From the IMG/VR virus record IMGVR_UViG_3300024185_000019, positions 1-38,406 of that record: DNA of 38,406 nucleotides. One strand, given 5' to 3'. Positions within the stretch are counted from its first letter, which is position 1, and each line of letters opens with the position of its first letter. The position numbers were made by a program, and so were the translations under genes. Origin of the DNA: a virus. The notes beneath the pieces were generated by a model. That model searched no databases and was not told the DNA's origin. It saw only the letters and a list, made by a program, of their open reading frames with translations. Below are positions 29,141-38,346 of the stretch, in pieces.

Positions 29141-29863
29141 ATGGCTAATTATGTAACTCTAGTTAATCAGGCATTACGCCGTGTCAATGAAGTTGAACTT
29201 GATATTGGTGGTGATGGCTTTGGTGACGCACGTAACTTACAAGCGTTAGCTAAGGATGCTATTAACTCTGCTATACGTGAGATCCTGCAGAACAGCCAAG
29301 AGTGGCCTTTTACACTTACAACATATACGCAAACCCTTACCGTTGGTACAGGTGTGTATGACTTTGCCCCAGATGCTTCTAAAATTGACTGGGACACTAT
29401 CTACCTCAAGCGTCTACCTTCTAAGGGTAATACACCTGCTAGACTACCCGTAATTACTTATGAGGATTATATTCGTAAGTATCGCTCAGGTGAAGATGTT
29501 AGCGGTGCAGATGGGCATAGCGTACCTAACATTGCTTACCAGACACAGGACATGAAGTTTGGTATTACACCTCTACCAGATGATGCATACGAATTAGAGT
29601 ACCGCTACTGGTCATATCCTTCTGATCTAGTTTCTTATAATGATCTATGTATAATACCTGATCGCTTTAACACGGTGATAGTTGATGGTGCTACAATGTA
29701 TCTTATGCGCTTTCGTGCTAACGAACAGAGTGCTGCATTACACCAGCAGAAGTTTGAGGATGGTATGGATAACATGCGCCGTTTACTTCTTGACTTACCT
29801 TTATATGTTAGATCCTCTGTAATAGCTGGCAGATACTTTAACAAGCAGACTGGCACTAACTAA
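29141..29863 (+). CDS. Tail tubular protein A (adaptor)
   Basis: 240 residues, similar in layout to T7 gp11. N-terminal helices (YVTLVNQALRRVNEVELDIG; LAKDAINSAIREILQNSQEW), then PFTLTTYTQTLTVGTGVYDF and YLKRLPSKG; later YELEYRYWSYPSDL and a C-terminal helix with MYLMRFRANEQSAALHQQKF. It would join the portal to the tail nozzle. It lies directly before the tail tubular B gene with a TAATG junction, the typical order. Confidence 0.87.
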   Translation: MANYVTLVNQALRRVNEVELDIGGDGFGDARNLQALAKDAINSAIREILQNSQEWPFTLTTYTQTLTVGTGVYDFAPDASKIDWDTIYLKRLPSKGNTPARLPVITYEDYIRKYRSGEDVSGADGHSVPNIAYQTQDMKFGITPLPDDAYELEYRYWSYPSDLVSYNDLCIIPDRFNTVIVDGATMYLMRFRANEQSAALHQQKFEDGMDNMRRLLLDLPLYVRSSVIAGRYFNKQTGTN

Positions 29864-31647
29864 TGGCTGATAACCTACGTACCTTTGCTACACCTTGTAT
29901 GGGTGGCTTGGTAGTTAACCAAGACCCTTTAACACAGGGTGGTCAGATGGCAGGTTCAGCACTGCGTCTTATCAACTATGAGCCTGCCTTGAATGGTGGG
30001 TATAGACGTATATCAGGTTATAAAAACTCTTATGGTGAGCTTACAGGATTAGCTAATAGCCCTGTGTTAGGCGTACATGTATCTGCTAATATTAATCAGG
30101 GCATCTTTGGTTGTCGTAAACCTGCTTCTGGTAATAACTACCTACACTGGTATAACCATTACTATGATGTTACATTAGCTTCAGGACAGGGTTCAGGCTT
30201 TGCAGTAGGCGAAACTGTAACAGGTGTAGTTAGCTCAAGTGATGACACAGGAGTAGCTGCTACAGGAACAGTTATCTCTAAAACTGCAAACGCTCTTGTA
30301 ATTAACTTTGGCAAGCTACCTGATGCTATATTTGCTACAGGTAATGTTTTAACAGGTGGTACATCTACGGCTACAGGTACAGTACAGGCTACTCCTGTAG
30401 TAAAAGGATGGCAGGCTGTTACTAGCGTAGGTTCTCCTACTATGGTTGGTGTATCTAAGGTACGCTTTGAAAGCTTTAACTGGGGTGCATCTAAGTTTGC
30501 TATGGCTGATGGTATTAACCCTGCCGCTACTTGGGATGGTACAACGTATGTTCAACTTAATGGTGGAGAAGCGCCCAGCGCACCTAGTTTAGTTGCAGCA
30601 TTTAACAATCACTTATTCTTAGCTGGTGACCCTTCTGAGCCTTACAACTTATACTTTAGCGCCCCAGTAAACGAGACTGATTGGACTCCTGCAGGTGGCG
30701 CAGGGGTTATCAATGTAGGCTTTGAAGTTATACAGCTTAAGACTTTTCGTAATGAGATGTATATCTTTGGGCGTAATAACATTAAGCGCTTAGTAGGTAA
30801 TAACATTGCTGACTTCGCACTACAAACAGTTACGTCTAATCTTGGATGTGTTGCCGCTGACAGTGTAGCAGAGTTTAATGGTGAGATACTATTTCTAGCA
30901 CCTGATGGCATTAGACCCGTTACGGGTACTGACCGTATTGGTGATATTGAGCTGGCTACATTGTCTAAGCCTATTCAGTCTATCTTTGAAGACTATACAG
31001 CTAACGAAGATCTTGCTACAATGACTACTGTAGTAATAAAAAAGAAGTCACAGTTTCGTTTATTCTTTACTAACCAAGATTCACTTGGTATCATTGGCGC
31101 TATCAGGCGTAGTGGTCAGGGTGGTGCAGGGTTTGAGTTTAGTCAGTTAGTAGGCGTATCAGTAAACTGTGCAAACAGTGGTTACCTTGGTGATGAAGAG
31201 TTCGTTATACATGGCGATAGTGTCGGGTATGTATTTCGCCAAGAGGTAGGTAATGACTTTGATGGTAGAGACATCTTTAGTTTATTTCAGACACCCTTCT
31301 ACTACATGGATGACCCTGCTGTTCGTAAGTCTTTCTATGATGTAGATACGTACATGCGCTCTGAGGGAGAAGTCTCTGTAGTTATGGCTGTTGAGTATGA
31401 CTATGGAGACCCTTCAGTAGAATTAAGTTCAGATTACTTCTTATCTACTGCAGGTGCTGCTGCATATTATGACAAGGCTACGTTTGACTCCACAGACATA
31501 TACGATGGTAACCCTTCCCCTGTAGAGCGTACTACTATTGCTGGTTCTGGTAAGTCTGTCTCAGTACGTTACGTGGCAAGCAATACAAAGCCTAGTCACA
31601 CTATCCAGGCTATCACACTAACATATGGCCTAAACGACAGGCGCTAA
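29863..31647 (+). CDS. Tail tubular protein B (tail nozzle)
   Basis: 594 residues, beta-rich, corresponding to T7 gp12. It opens with FATPCMGGLVVNQDPLTQGG and contains GGYRRISGYKNSY, FESFNWGASKFAMADG, AAFNNHLFLAGDPSEPYNLY, MYIFGRNNIKRLVG and AEFNGEILFLAPDGIRPVTG, the beta-propeller-like strand pattern typical of the nozzle. Residues about 108-150 hold an inserted Thr/Gly/Val-rich domain (FAVGETVTGVVSSSDDTG). It forms the tail tube to which fibres attach. Confidence 0.87.
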   Translation: MADNLRTFATPCMGGLVVNQDPLTQGGQMAGSALRLINYEPALNGGYRRISGYKNSYGELTGLANSPVLGVHVSANINQGIFGCRKPASGNNYLHWYNHYYDVTLASGQGSGFAVGETVTGVVSSSDDTGVAATGTVISKTANALVINFGKLPDAIFATGNVLTGGTSTATGTVQATPVVKGWQAVTSVGSPTMVGVSKVRFESFNWGASKFAMADGINPAATWDGTTYVQLNGGEAPSAPSLVAAFNNHLFLAGDPSEPYNLYFSAPVNETDWTPAGGAGVINVGFEVIQLKTFRNEMYIFGRNNIKRLVGNNIADFALQTVTSNLGCVAADSVAEFNGEILFLAPDGIRPVTGTDRIGDIELATLSKPIQSIFEDYTANEDLATMTTVVIKKKSQFRLFFTNQDSLGIIGAIRRSGQGGAGFEFSQLVGVSVNCANSGYLGDEEFVIHGDSVGYVFRQEVGNDFDGRDIFSLFQTPFYYMDDPAVRKSFYDVDTYMRSEGEVSVVMAVEYDYGDPSVELSSDYFLSTAGAAAYYDKATFDSTDIYDGNPSPVERTTIAGSGKSVSVRYVASNTKPSHTIQAITLTYGLNDRR

Positions 31648-31661
31648 GAGAGGAATAAAAC

Positions 31662-33104
31662 ATGTCAGGCTATACACGCCAATCCACTGCAGACATTGTA
31701 CCTACCGCTGTAGTACGCGCAGCGCCTATCAACGCAGAGTACAACAAACTACGTGATGCTTTTACACAAAGTGACACAGGTACTACAGGACACAAGCACG
31801 ATGGTTCATCTGATGAGGGTTCCTACGTACCTCTGATCGCTGACCTAGATGCTAAGAATAAGCTTATAGTAAGCCAAGCAGACAATCGCTTTGGTCTATT
31901 TGTAGAAGTATCTAACACCTCTACTGAACAACTACGCTTTCAAGACGGTCTTGTTGTACCCGTAGTAGATAACGATATTGACTTGGGTACATCTTTACTA
32001 GAGTACAAGAACCTGTACGTAGATGGTACAGCATTTATTGATACAGTTAGTATCGGTGATAATGACTATACCACTATTACAGATAATACTTACACTGTAT
32101 CTGCTGGTAACTTACTGTTTGATGTAGCTGGTAACATTAACTTAGATGCTGATGGTGGAAATGTAGCACTTAAGGATGGCGGCACTACTTATGCTACCTT
32201 GACAAGTAACTCAGGTAACCTTACACTTAAGAGTGGAACAACTACTGCTGTAACATTCACTGGTGCTAACGCTGACTTAGCTGGTACTCTGGATGTAACA
32301 GGTGCTGCTAAGTTTGACAATAACGCTACTATAGATGGCAACACTATCATTGGTGATGCTAACACTAAGACTGTAGCTGTCAATGCTAAGATTACTACAG
32401 CACTTATTCCTACAACTAATGGCGTTAATTCGGTGGGTAGTGCTTCTGCTTACTGGGGAGACAGCTTTCTAAAGAGCGTAACTACCACAGGCAATGTCAC
32501 TATTGGCGGTGACCTAACAGTTAACGGTGGTGCAGACTTTACTAATACTACACTGAATAACGTTACTGATCCTTCTAGCGCACAACAAGCCGCAACGAAG
32601 AATTATGTAGATACATCAATAGCTAACTTGATTGCGGGTGCTCCTGCTACACTAGATACGTTAGATGAGATTGCTGCAGCTATCAACGATGATAACAATG
32701 TTTATACTACTCTAACAAGCAGTATCGCAACTAAGTTACCTTTAGCTGGTGGAACCATGACTGGTGCCATTGCTATGGGTGGCAGCAAGATTACAGGTGC
32801 AGGTGCACCAACTACAGGTTCTGACCTCACTAATAAAACATATGTAGATGGCATTCTAGGTTCAGCAACCGCAGCAGCAGATAGTGCAGCAGATGCACAG
32901 AAGCTTGCTATTAACCCAGAAGACTCACAGTTCACACTTTCTGATAGTTCTACTACTGGCTTTTCTGCTTTGCATTACGCAGAGAAAGCAGAAGAGACTT
33001 ATACTAATCTATTAGCTCTAGCTAGTGTAGTTAGTGCTACTGTAGCTGATTATGGGTTTATCAACACTTCACCAACTTCAACGTCAGACTACGGAGCATT
33101 ATAA
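31662..33104 (+). CDS. Tail fibre protein (480 aa)
   Basis: 480 residues, Thr/Ala/Gly/Asn-rich and repetitive. N-terminal STADIVPTAVVRAAPINAEY, then HKHDGSSDEGSYVPLIADLD, is a likely virion-attachment region; the middle has beta-helix type strands (NINLDADGGNVALKDGGTTY, GNLTLKSGTTTAVTFTGANA); typical fibre signatures follow (LDVTGAAKF, ATKNYVDT, MTGAIAMGGSKITGAGAPTT). A C-terminal helical part has ALHYAEKAEETYTNLLALAS. It is the first of the receptor-binding cluster. The ribosome site is AGAGAGG. Confidence 0.87.
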   Translation: MSGYTRQSTADIVPTAVVRAAPINAEYNKLRDAFTQSDTGTTGHKHDGSSDEGSYVPLIADLDAKNKLIVSQADNRFGLFVEVSNTSTEQLRFQDGLVVPVVDNDIDLGTSLLEYKNLYVDGTAFIDTVSIGDNDYTTITDNTYTVSAGNLLFDVAGNINLDADGGNVALKDGGTTYATLTSNSGNLTLKSGTTTAVTFTGANADLAGTLDVTGAAKFDNNATIDGNTIIGDANTKTVAVNAKITTALIPTTNGVNSVGSASAYWGDSFLKSVTTTGNVTIGGDLTVNGGADFTNTTLNNVTDPSSAQQAATKNYVDTSIANLIAGAPATLDTLDEIAAAINDDNNVYTTLTSSIATKLPLAGGTMTGAIAMGGSKITGAGAPTTGSDLTNKTYVDGILGSATAAADSAADAQKLAINPEDSQFTLSDSSTTGFSALHYAEKAEETYTNLLALASVVSATVADYGFINTSPTSTSDYGAL

Positions 33105-33674
33105 ATGTCTACACAAATACAACGCCGTAGAGGCACAACATCAGATCATTCTACTTTTACAGGCGCTGGGGGTGAGATAACTGTTGATACAACAAAGAAT
33201 ACTATTGTTGTACACGATGGTTCTACACAGGGTGGCTTCCCTTTAGCTAAAGAATCAGCTGTAGCTTCCACAGTAGGTGGTTTAACAGATGTAACCATCA
33301 CTTCTGTAGGTGCAGGAGAGATACTTAAATACAGCGGCTCTGAGTGGGTAAACAACACTCTAGCAGAAGCAGGTATTGTAGCTACAGGTGACATTGGTGT
33401 TAGTGTACAGGCTTTTGATGCAGATACTGCTAAGCTTGATGCTACAACGGCTAACTTTACAGGTACACTACAAAACGGTGGTAGTAACGTAGTAGTTGAC
33501 ACAGACATAGGTTCTACTGTACAAGGTTATGATGCTAACTTACCAGCATGGCCTGCAAGTGTAAGTGCTACAGAAGTAGGTTATCTCAACGGTGTCACCT
33601 CTGGCATTCAATCTCAACTAGATGTAAAAGCATCAACAGGAAAAGCCATCGCTATGGCTATCGTATTCGGTTAA
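33105..33674 (+). CDS. Tail fibre protein with MTD-like N-terminus (189 aa)
   Basis: 189 residues. The N-terminal IQRRRGTTSDHSTFTGAGGE, then ITVDTTKNTIVVHDGSTQGG and FPLAKE, matches the short domain found at the start of phage major tropism determinants and many marine fibre proteins. Later segments (LTDVTITSVGAGEIL, SVSATEVGYLNGVTSGIQSQ) are fibre-like repeats. Begins immediately after the previous stop. A possible adaptor or short fibre. No reverse transcriptase or variable repeat was seen near it. Confidence 0.83.
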   Translation: MSTQIQRRRGTTSDHSTFTGAGGEITVDTTKNTIVVHDGSTQGGFPLAKESAVASTVGGLTDVTITSVGAGEILKYSGSEWVNNTLAEAGIVATGDIGVSVQAFDADTAKLDATTANFTGTLQNGGSNVVVDTDIGSTVQGYDANLPAWPASVSATEVGYLNGVTSGIQSQLDVKASTGKAIAMAIVFG

Positions 33675-33686
33675 AGGAGAAACTCA

Positions 33687-34061
33687 ATGACCGCACCAAA
33701 CATCGTAAATGTCAGCACAATCACTGGCAAAACAGATCAGATTGCATTATCTAGTACAGCTGCAACAGTACTGGTTTCTAATCCAGCTTCTTCTGGTAAA
33801 GTAGTTAAAGTAAACATGATTATAGTAGCAAACGTAGATGGGCTAAATGCCTGTGACGTTACTGTAGACTTGCATAGTGCAGCAGCAGGTGGCGGCACAG
33901 CCTTCTCTATTGTATCTACTGCATCTGTAGCTGCTGACTCTTCCCTTGTAGCACTAGACAAGAGTACCGCTATGTATTTAGAAGAGGATATGTCTCTCAC
34001 TGTCACTGCTGGCACAGCAAACGACTTGGAAGTAATTGTTTCATACGAAGAGATTAGCTAA
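33687..34061 (+). CDS. Beta-sandwich virion protein (124 aa)
   Basis: 124 residues: MTAPNIVNVSTITGKTDQIA, then VVKVNMIIVANVDGLNACDV, ending VALDKSTAMYLEEDMSLTVT then ANDLEVIVSYEEIS. The order of strands and the terminal SYEEI pattern match the protein at 19392-19754. Found among fibre genes, so it may decorate the tail or head. Ribosome site AAAGGAGAAAC. Confidence 0.75.
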   Translation: MTAPNIVNVSTITGKTDQIALSSTAATVLVSNPASSGKVVKVNMIIVANVDGLNACDVTVDLHSAAAGGGTAFSIVSTASVAADSSLVALDKSTAMYLEEDMSLTVTAGTANDLEVIVSYEEIS

Positions 34062-35482
34062 TGCGGTTCATTGGTAACGCCCCTGTAGATGGTGAAGTTC
34101 GTGCTATCGCCTCTGGTGCGTTAGCCACTGGAGATACTGTTGTCGTTAATAGCGATGGGACTGTGAGTGTTATTTCAGGTTCTAGCACCTCTGAGTCTGC
34201 TGGATCGGATACAGTCTTCACCTCTGGTATTACGCCAAATAGCACTGCGGCTGTATATGATACCAACTCCAATAAAGTTGTAGTTTTTGTAGCTACAACA
34301 GGCACTGGTTATGCTTACGTTGGAACAGTTAGCGGAACATCAATCAACTTCACCTCTGGTACAAACTTTGAGTCTGGATCGGCCACTTTTGTAAAAGCTG
34401 CTTATGATCCAGTATCAGGAAAAATTTTAGTGCTATGGCAAACGGCTTCTCTCTTTAGGGCAAGGATGGCTACGGTAAGTGGTAGCTCCATTTCATATGG
34501 CTCTATTGTGACAGTAGATGCTGATAAATTAGAAGAAAGTGCCATTGCTTATGACACTGTAAATCAAAAGTTTGTTATTGCGTACACTGATTGGACAAAC
34601 AATAATAGATACGGCACGGCTATAATAGGCACAGTCAGCGGTACAAGTATTAGTTTTGGCACCCCAGTAATCTTTAGATCAGCAAGAACAGACGCTACTT
34701 TTGCGTGTGTTTATGACGTATCTTCTGGTAAGACTGTTATTGCGTATAGTGAAGTAGCAGGATCAAATAACATAAATGCCATTGTGGGAACCATTAGCGG
34801 CACATCAATTAGCTTTGGAAGTGCGGTTACAGTTTCTACAACGGGATCATATACGACTGGTGTGTATGACTCCGCTTCTCAGAAAACTGTTATTTTTTAC
34901 AAGAATAGCACAGGCAGAGCCAGAGTCGGCACAGTATCTGGCACATCTATTAGCTTTGGTACAGAAGCTGTCTTTGGAACCAACCCCGCCTATATCAGCA
35001 CTGTGTACGATACAACGGCACAAAAAATTGTTGTCTCTTACAACGAGAATTTTGCCACTACCGAAATGCAATCTGCGAAAGTTTCAGGCACTGATATTAC
35101 TTTTGATAGCCCCCTAGAAGTTTCAAATAGTGTCTACACAGATGCTCTTTCTTCTGCGTATGACCCCGACACAGGTAAAGTAATCTTGACTTACAAAGAC
35201 AATGGCAACTCTAACAACGGCACTTACGTTGTTTACCAAGCGGGTTACACCTCCACCAACCTCACCTCTGAAAACTTCATAGGCTTTGCCAATAGCGGCT
35301 ACGCTGACGGTCAATCCGCAGCACTTAACTCGACCTGCTCCGTGGACAAGAACCAATCTGGTTTAACGGCTGGCGAGACTTACTATGTGCAGACTGACGG
35401 CACTTTGGGTACAACCCCTGCTGATCCGTCTGTATTGGCTGGTACAGCCATCTCTTCTAACTCTATCATCGTAAAAGGATAA
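34061..35482 (+). CDS. Fibre/adhesin with one seven-repeat block (473 aa)
   Basis: 473 residues in three parts. The N-terminal module (MRFIGNAPVDGEVRAIASGA, LATGDTVVVNSDGTVSV) and the C-terminal module (QSGLTAGETYYVQTDGTLGT, then SIIVKG) are shared with the 861-residue protein downstream. Between them, seven repeats of about 50 residues each read roughly F-E-S-x(8-12)-AYDS-xx-NKVVIAY...G-T-A-IVGTVSGTSISFG, the last stopping after GTYVVYQ. Four strands per unit and seven units suggest a beta-propeller, probably a receptor-binding head. The fold is inference. The start shares a base with the previous stop (TAATG). Confidence 0.85.
   Translation: MRFIGNAPVDGEVRAIASGALATGDTVVVNSDGTVSVISGSSTSESAGSDTVFTSGITPNSTAAVYDTNSNKVVVFVATTGTGYAYVGTVSGTSINFTSGTNFESGSATFVKAAYDPVSGKILVLWQTASLFRARMATVSGSSISYGSIVTVDADKLEESAIAYDTVNQKFVIAYTDWTNNNRYGTAIIGTVSGTSISFGTPVIFRSARTDATFACVYDVSSGKTVIAYSEVAGSNNINAIVGTISGTSISFGSAVTVSTTGSYTTGVYDSASQKTVIFYKNSTGRARVGTVSGTSISFGTEAVFGTNPAYISTVYDTTAQKIVVSYNENFATTEMQSAKVSGTDITFDSPLEVSNSVYTDALSSAYDPDTGKVILTYKDNGNSNNGTYVVYQAGYTSTNLTSENFIGFANSGYADGQSAALNSTCSVDKNQSGLTAGETYYVQTDGTLGTTPADPSVLAGTAISSNSIIVKG
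34202..35248 (+). repeat. Seven-unit protein repeat in first fibre
   Basis: Seven in-frame units of about 150 bases encoding AYD/VYD-xxxxK-(V/I)(V/I)-(A/F)Y and GTVSGTSISFG motifs. The GTVSGTSISFG-type segment follows units 1-6 but not unit 7. Confidence 0.85.
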
Positions 35483-35488
35483 ACTAAG

Positions 35489-35752
35489 ATGAAAACTATC
35501 GTTGAAACATCAAGCGGTCTGAGCAAGTATCTCCTTGCTGATGACGTGACAATCACAGCTACTGCTGATAACATTACTGTAGGTGATCCTGCACAGTTCA
35601 TCATTGGTGACTTGAACAGCACCACAGTGACCATCACCGACAACGTGACAAACGCCCCAGAAGACTGGTCTGGCAATAAGTACACGTTTGACGGCACTAC
35701 ATGGACACTGAACCCTAATTGGGTAGACCCAGAAGCAGAAGACGGGGAATAA
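35489..35752 (+). CDS. Small conserved fibre-locus protein (87 aa)
   Basis: 87 residues: MKTIVETSSGLSKYLLADDV, then NITVGDPAQFIIGDLNSTTV, NAPEDWSGNKYTFDGTTWTL and NPNWVDPEAEDGE. The pattern SKYLxADD...VGDPxxFIIGDxN...DWxGxKYxFDGTxWxLNP is common beside tail-fibre genes in cyanophages and other marine phages, so it may be a fibre chaperone or tip protein; the role is unproven. It sits between the two repeat-bearing fibre genes. Confidence 0.82.
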   Translation: MKTIVETSSGLSKYLLADDVTITATADNITVGDPAQFIIGDLNSTTVTITDNVTNAPEDWSGNKYTFDGTTWTLNPNWVDPEAEDGE

Positions 35753-35757
35753 TATAA

Positions 35758-38343
35758 ATGCGCATCATTGGTAACGCTGAAAAAGCGAGAGAAGTACAGG
35801 CCGTTGCCAGTGGTGTGTTGCCCAGTGGACAGCCTGTTGTGGTGAACAGCGATGGGACTGTGAGTGTTGCGGCTGAAACAAGCATTACTCAAGGGGTAGG
35901 AAGCAATACAACATTTGAGTCTGCTACTAGTAGTTGGAACGCTTCTGCTTACGACTCAAATGTAAAACGAATAGTTATAGCTTATAGTGACGAGGGTAAT
36001 TCTAGTGCTGGTACTGCTGTAGTTTGTGCAGTGGACGGTACAAGTCTTACCTTTGGAACACCTGTTGTATTCTCTTCTAATGAAGTAAACCATATTTCTG
36101 TCGCTTTTGATTCCTCAAACAATAAAATTGTTATTGCTTGGCACAACTATAATTCTGGTACAGACACAGATACAGGAAAAGCTATCGTTGGAACTGTAAA
36201 TAGTTCTAACAATTCTATATCATTTGGCTCTGCTACAACTTTTGAGTCTGGTAATTGCGATTCAACAGGTTGTGGGTTTGACTCTACTAATAATAAGATT
36301 GTTATAGCCTACAAAGATCATAACAATTCTAGCCGTGGAACAGCCATAGTTGGCACTGTAAGTGGCACAAGCATTAGCTTTGGTAGTGCAGTTGTTTTTG
36401 ACGCTACACCAACTACTCGTAATATAGTTATGTTTGATTCTTCTAATGATAAAATTGTTATTGCATATTCAGATCAAGCTGATGGAGATGATGGCTTTGC
36501 TATTGTTGGCACTGTATCAGGTACGTCTATTTCTTTTGGGTCTCGTACAAAGTTTGAAACAGGCGGTGTGTTTGGGAATTGGATGGGGGGCGCTTTTGAT
36601 TCAACAAACAATAAAATAGTTATTGCCTACGCCGATAATAATAATAGTGCATATGGAACAGGAATAGTAGGAACAGTAAGCGGAACATCTATTAGCTTTG
36701 GTACTCCTACTGTTTTTGAGTCGGCAAACTCAAATTACATCAATGTTGCTTACAACACTGCTGCTGGCAAAGTGATTATAGCCTATCAAGACAAAGGCAA
36801 TTCGGATACAGGGACGTATGTTGAAGGTACTGTCTCAGGCACATCTATTAGTTTTAACACACCAGCCACGTTCCCAAGTACGGCAGACGCTATTTATATA
36901 TCTGTTGCTTATGACTCAGATCAATATGCCTCTATCATTTCGTTTAGAAATACTGACAATTCTTCACATGGTACGGCTTTTTCATACCAAAGCACTGCAT
37001 CAGTCACCAACCTCACCTCAGAGAACTACATCGGCATGTCTGATGGGGTGGTTAATGTTGATAGCCAGACAGAAGATATAGGCTCTGCATCAATTTTTGA
37101 AAGTGCTGATGTTCAACACCTCAGCGCTGCTTTTGATAGCAATTCAAATAAAGTAGTTATTGTTTATAGAGACAATGCTAATTCATATTACGGGACTGCT
37201 GTCATAGGCACAGTGAATGGTACAAGTATTAGCTTTGGAAGTCCTGTTATTTTTAATAGCAGAAATGTTAACTATAATTCGGTAGTTTATGATAGCAATG
37301 CTCAAAGAATAGTTATTGCTTACACTGATACTGGCCCAGATATAGGCACTGCTATCGTCGGAAATGTAAGCGGTACATCCATTAGTTTTGGAACAAAAGC
37401 TGTTTATCAAAATTCAGCCAGTTACGATTCTTCTATTGTCTATGACCCTAATTCAAATAAAGTAGTTATTGCTTTTAAACATTATGCTAATGCAGAAAGG
37501 GGTAAGGCTGTTGTTGGTACGGTGGATGGCAGCGGTATTAGCTTTGGTTCAGTAACTACATTTGAAATGGGTCAAGCGCAACGTATTGTTTCTACCTTTG
37601 ACACTCATAATAATAAGGTAGTTATTGCTTACAGAACTAGCGCAGGTAAAGCTGTAGTTGGAACTGTATCGGGAACGAGTATTAGTTTCGGAACTGCTGT
37701 TACATTTAAGAATGAAGTTACAGAAGCTATCGGGCTTGCCTTTGACACCAGTAATAATAAGGTTGTGTTAGGTTATCTAAATGGAGCTGGTGATAAAGGC
37801 CATGCCGTGGTCGGGACTGTATCGGGAACCTCTATTAGCTTTGGTGCAGAGGCAACTTTTGAAAGTGGCGCTGCGTATGAAATTAAGCCTGTCTTTGACA
37901 GCAGTATTAATAAAACTATTATGGTTTATCAAGATGGTGGAAATTCTGATAATGGGACAGTTGCAGTGGGAACTGTAAGCGGCACTTCTATTAGCTTCGA
38001 AGATCCAACTGTTTTCGCTGCGGTAGACATTAAGCTATTAGCAACTGTTTTTGATAGTAGTAATAATAGAGTTGTTACTGCGTATAGAGACGGGGATAAT
38101 TCTAATTACGGTACATCTGTAGTCTTCCAGCCAGGCTACCAAGACATAGTCAGAGGCCAAGTCGCAGATGGTGTCAATGCTGAGATCAATATCAAGGGCG
38201 CTGTGGCTGAGAACCAAGTAGGCCTCACCGCAGGCCAAAGTTACTACGTCCAGACGGACGGCACACTGGGTACGACACCAGCAGACCCAAGTGTATTCGC
38301 TGGCACTGCTGTAGCTGCAACCAAACTTATCGTGAAGGGCTAA
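35758..38343 (+). CDS. Fibre/adhesin with two seven-repeat blocks (861 aa)
   Basis: 861 residues. The N-terminal module (MRIIGNAEKAREVQAVASGV, SGQPVVVNSDGTVSV) and C-terminal module (QVGLTAGQSYYVQTDGTLGT, TKLIVKG) match the 473-residue fibre. Between them lie two separate blocks of exactly seven repeats each (residues about 48-411 and 442-794), split by a linker containing TNLTSENYIGMSD, which is also found once near the end of the shorter fibre. Each unit has AFDSxxNKVVIAY and GTVSGTSISFG. The repeats use A/T-rich codons while the end modules are richer in C and G, suggesting separate origins. Probably a double beta-propeller receptor-binding protein (inferred). Confidence 0.87.
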   Translation: MRIIGNAEKAREVQAVASGVLPSGQPVVVNSDGTVSVAAETSITQGVGSNTTFESATSSWNASAYDSNVKRIVIAYSDEGNSSAGTAVVCAVDGTSLTFGTPVVFSSNEVNHISVAFDSSNNKIVIAWHNYNSGTDTDTGKAIVGTVNSSNNSISFGSATTFESGNCDSTGCGFDSTNNKIVIAYKDHNNSSRGTAIVGTVSGTSISFGSAVVFDATPTTRNIVMFDSSNDKIVIAYSDQADGDDGFAIVGTVSGTSISFGSRTKFETGGVFGNWMGGAFDSTNNKIVIAYADNNNSAYGTGIVGTVSGTSISFGTPTVFESANSNYINVAYNTAAGKVIIAYQDKGNSDTGTYVEGTVSGTSISFNTPATFPSTADAIYISVAYDSDQYASIISFRNTDNSSHGTAFSYQSTASVTNLTSENYIGMSDGVVNVDSQTEDIGSASIFESADVQHLSAAFDSNSNKVVIVYRDNANSYYGTAVIGTVNGTSISFGSPVIFNSRNVNYNSVVYDSNAQRIVIAYTDTGPDIGTAIVGNVSGTSISFGTKAVYQNSASYDSSIVYDPNSNKVVIAFKHYANAERGKAVVGTVDGSGISFGSVTTFEMGQAQRIVSTFDTHNNKVVIAYRTSAGKAVVGTVSGTSISFGTAVTFKNEVTEAIGLAFDTSNNKVVLGYLNGAGDKGHAVVGTVSGTSISFGAEATFESGAAYEIKPVFDSSINKTIMVYQDGGNSDNGTVAVGTVSGTSISFEDPTVFAAVDIKLLATVFDSSNNRVVTAYRDGDNSNYGTSVVFQPGYQDIVRGQVADGVNAEINIKGAVAENQVGLTAGQSYYVQTDGTLGTTPADPSVFAGTAVAATKLIVKG
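35899..38138 (+). repeat. Two seven-unit protein repeat blocks in second fibre
   Basis: Block 1 spans about 35899-36990 and block 2 about 37081-38138, each with seven units of about 156 bases. In both, unit 7 lacks the SISFG segment and ends GTAFSYQ or GTSVVFQ. Consensus unit: F-E-S...A(Y/F)DS..NK(I/V)VIAY.D..NS..GTAIVGTVSGTSISFG. Confidence 0.87.
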
Positions 38344-38346
38344 GAC

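Noticed and set aside
33105-33674. Diversity-generating retroelement, suggested by the MTD-like N-terminus
   Set aside because: No reverse transcriptase, no C-type lectin variable end and no template/variable repeat pair was seen in the window.
34202-38138. CRISPR-like direct repeats in the fibre genes
   Set aside because: The DNA repeats are in-frame protein repeats of about 150 bases with drift at third codon positions, not short identical repeats with unique spacers.
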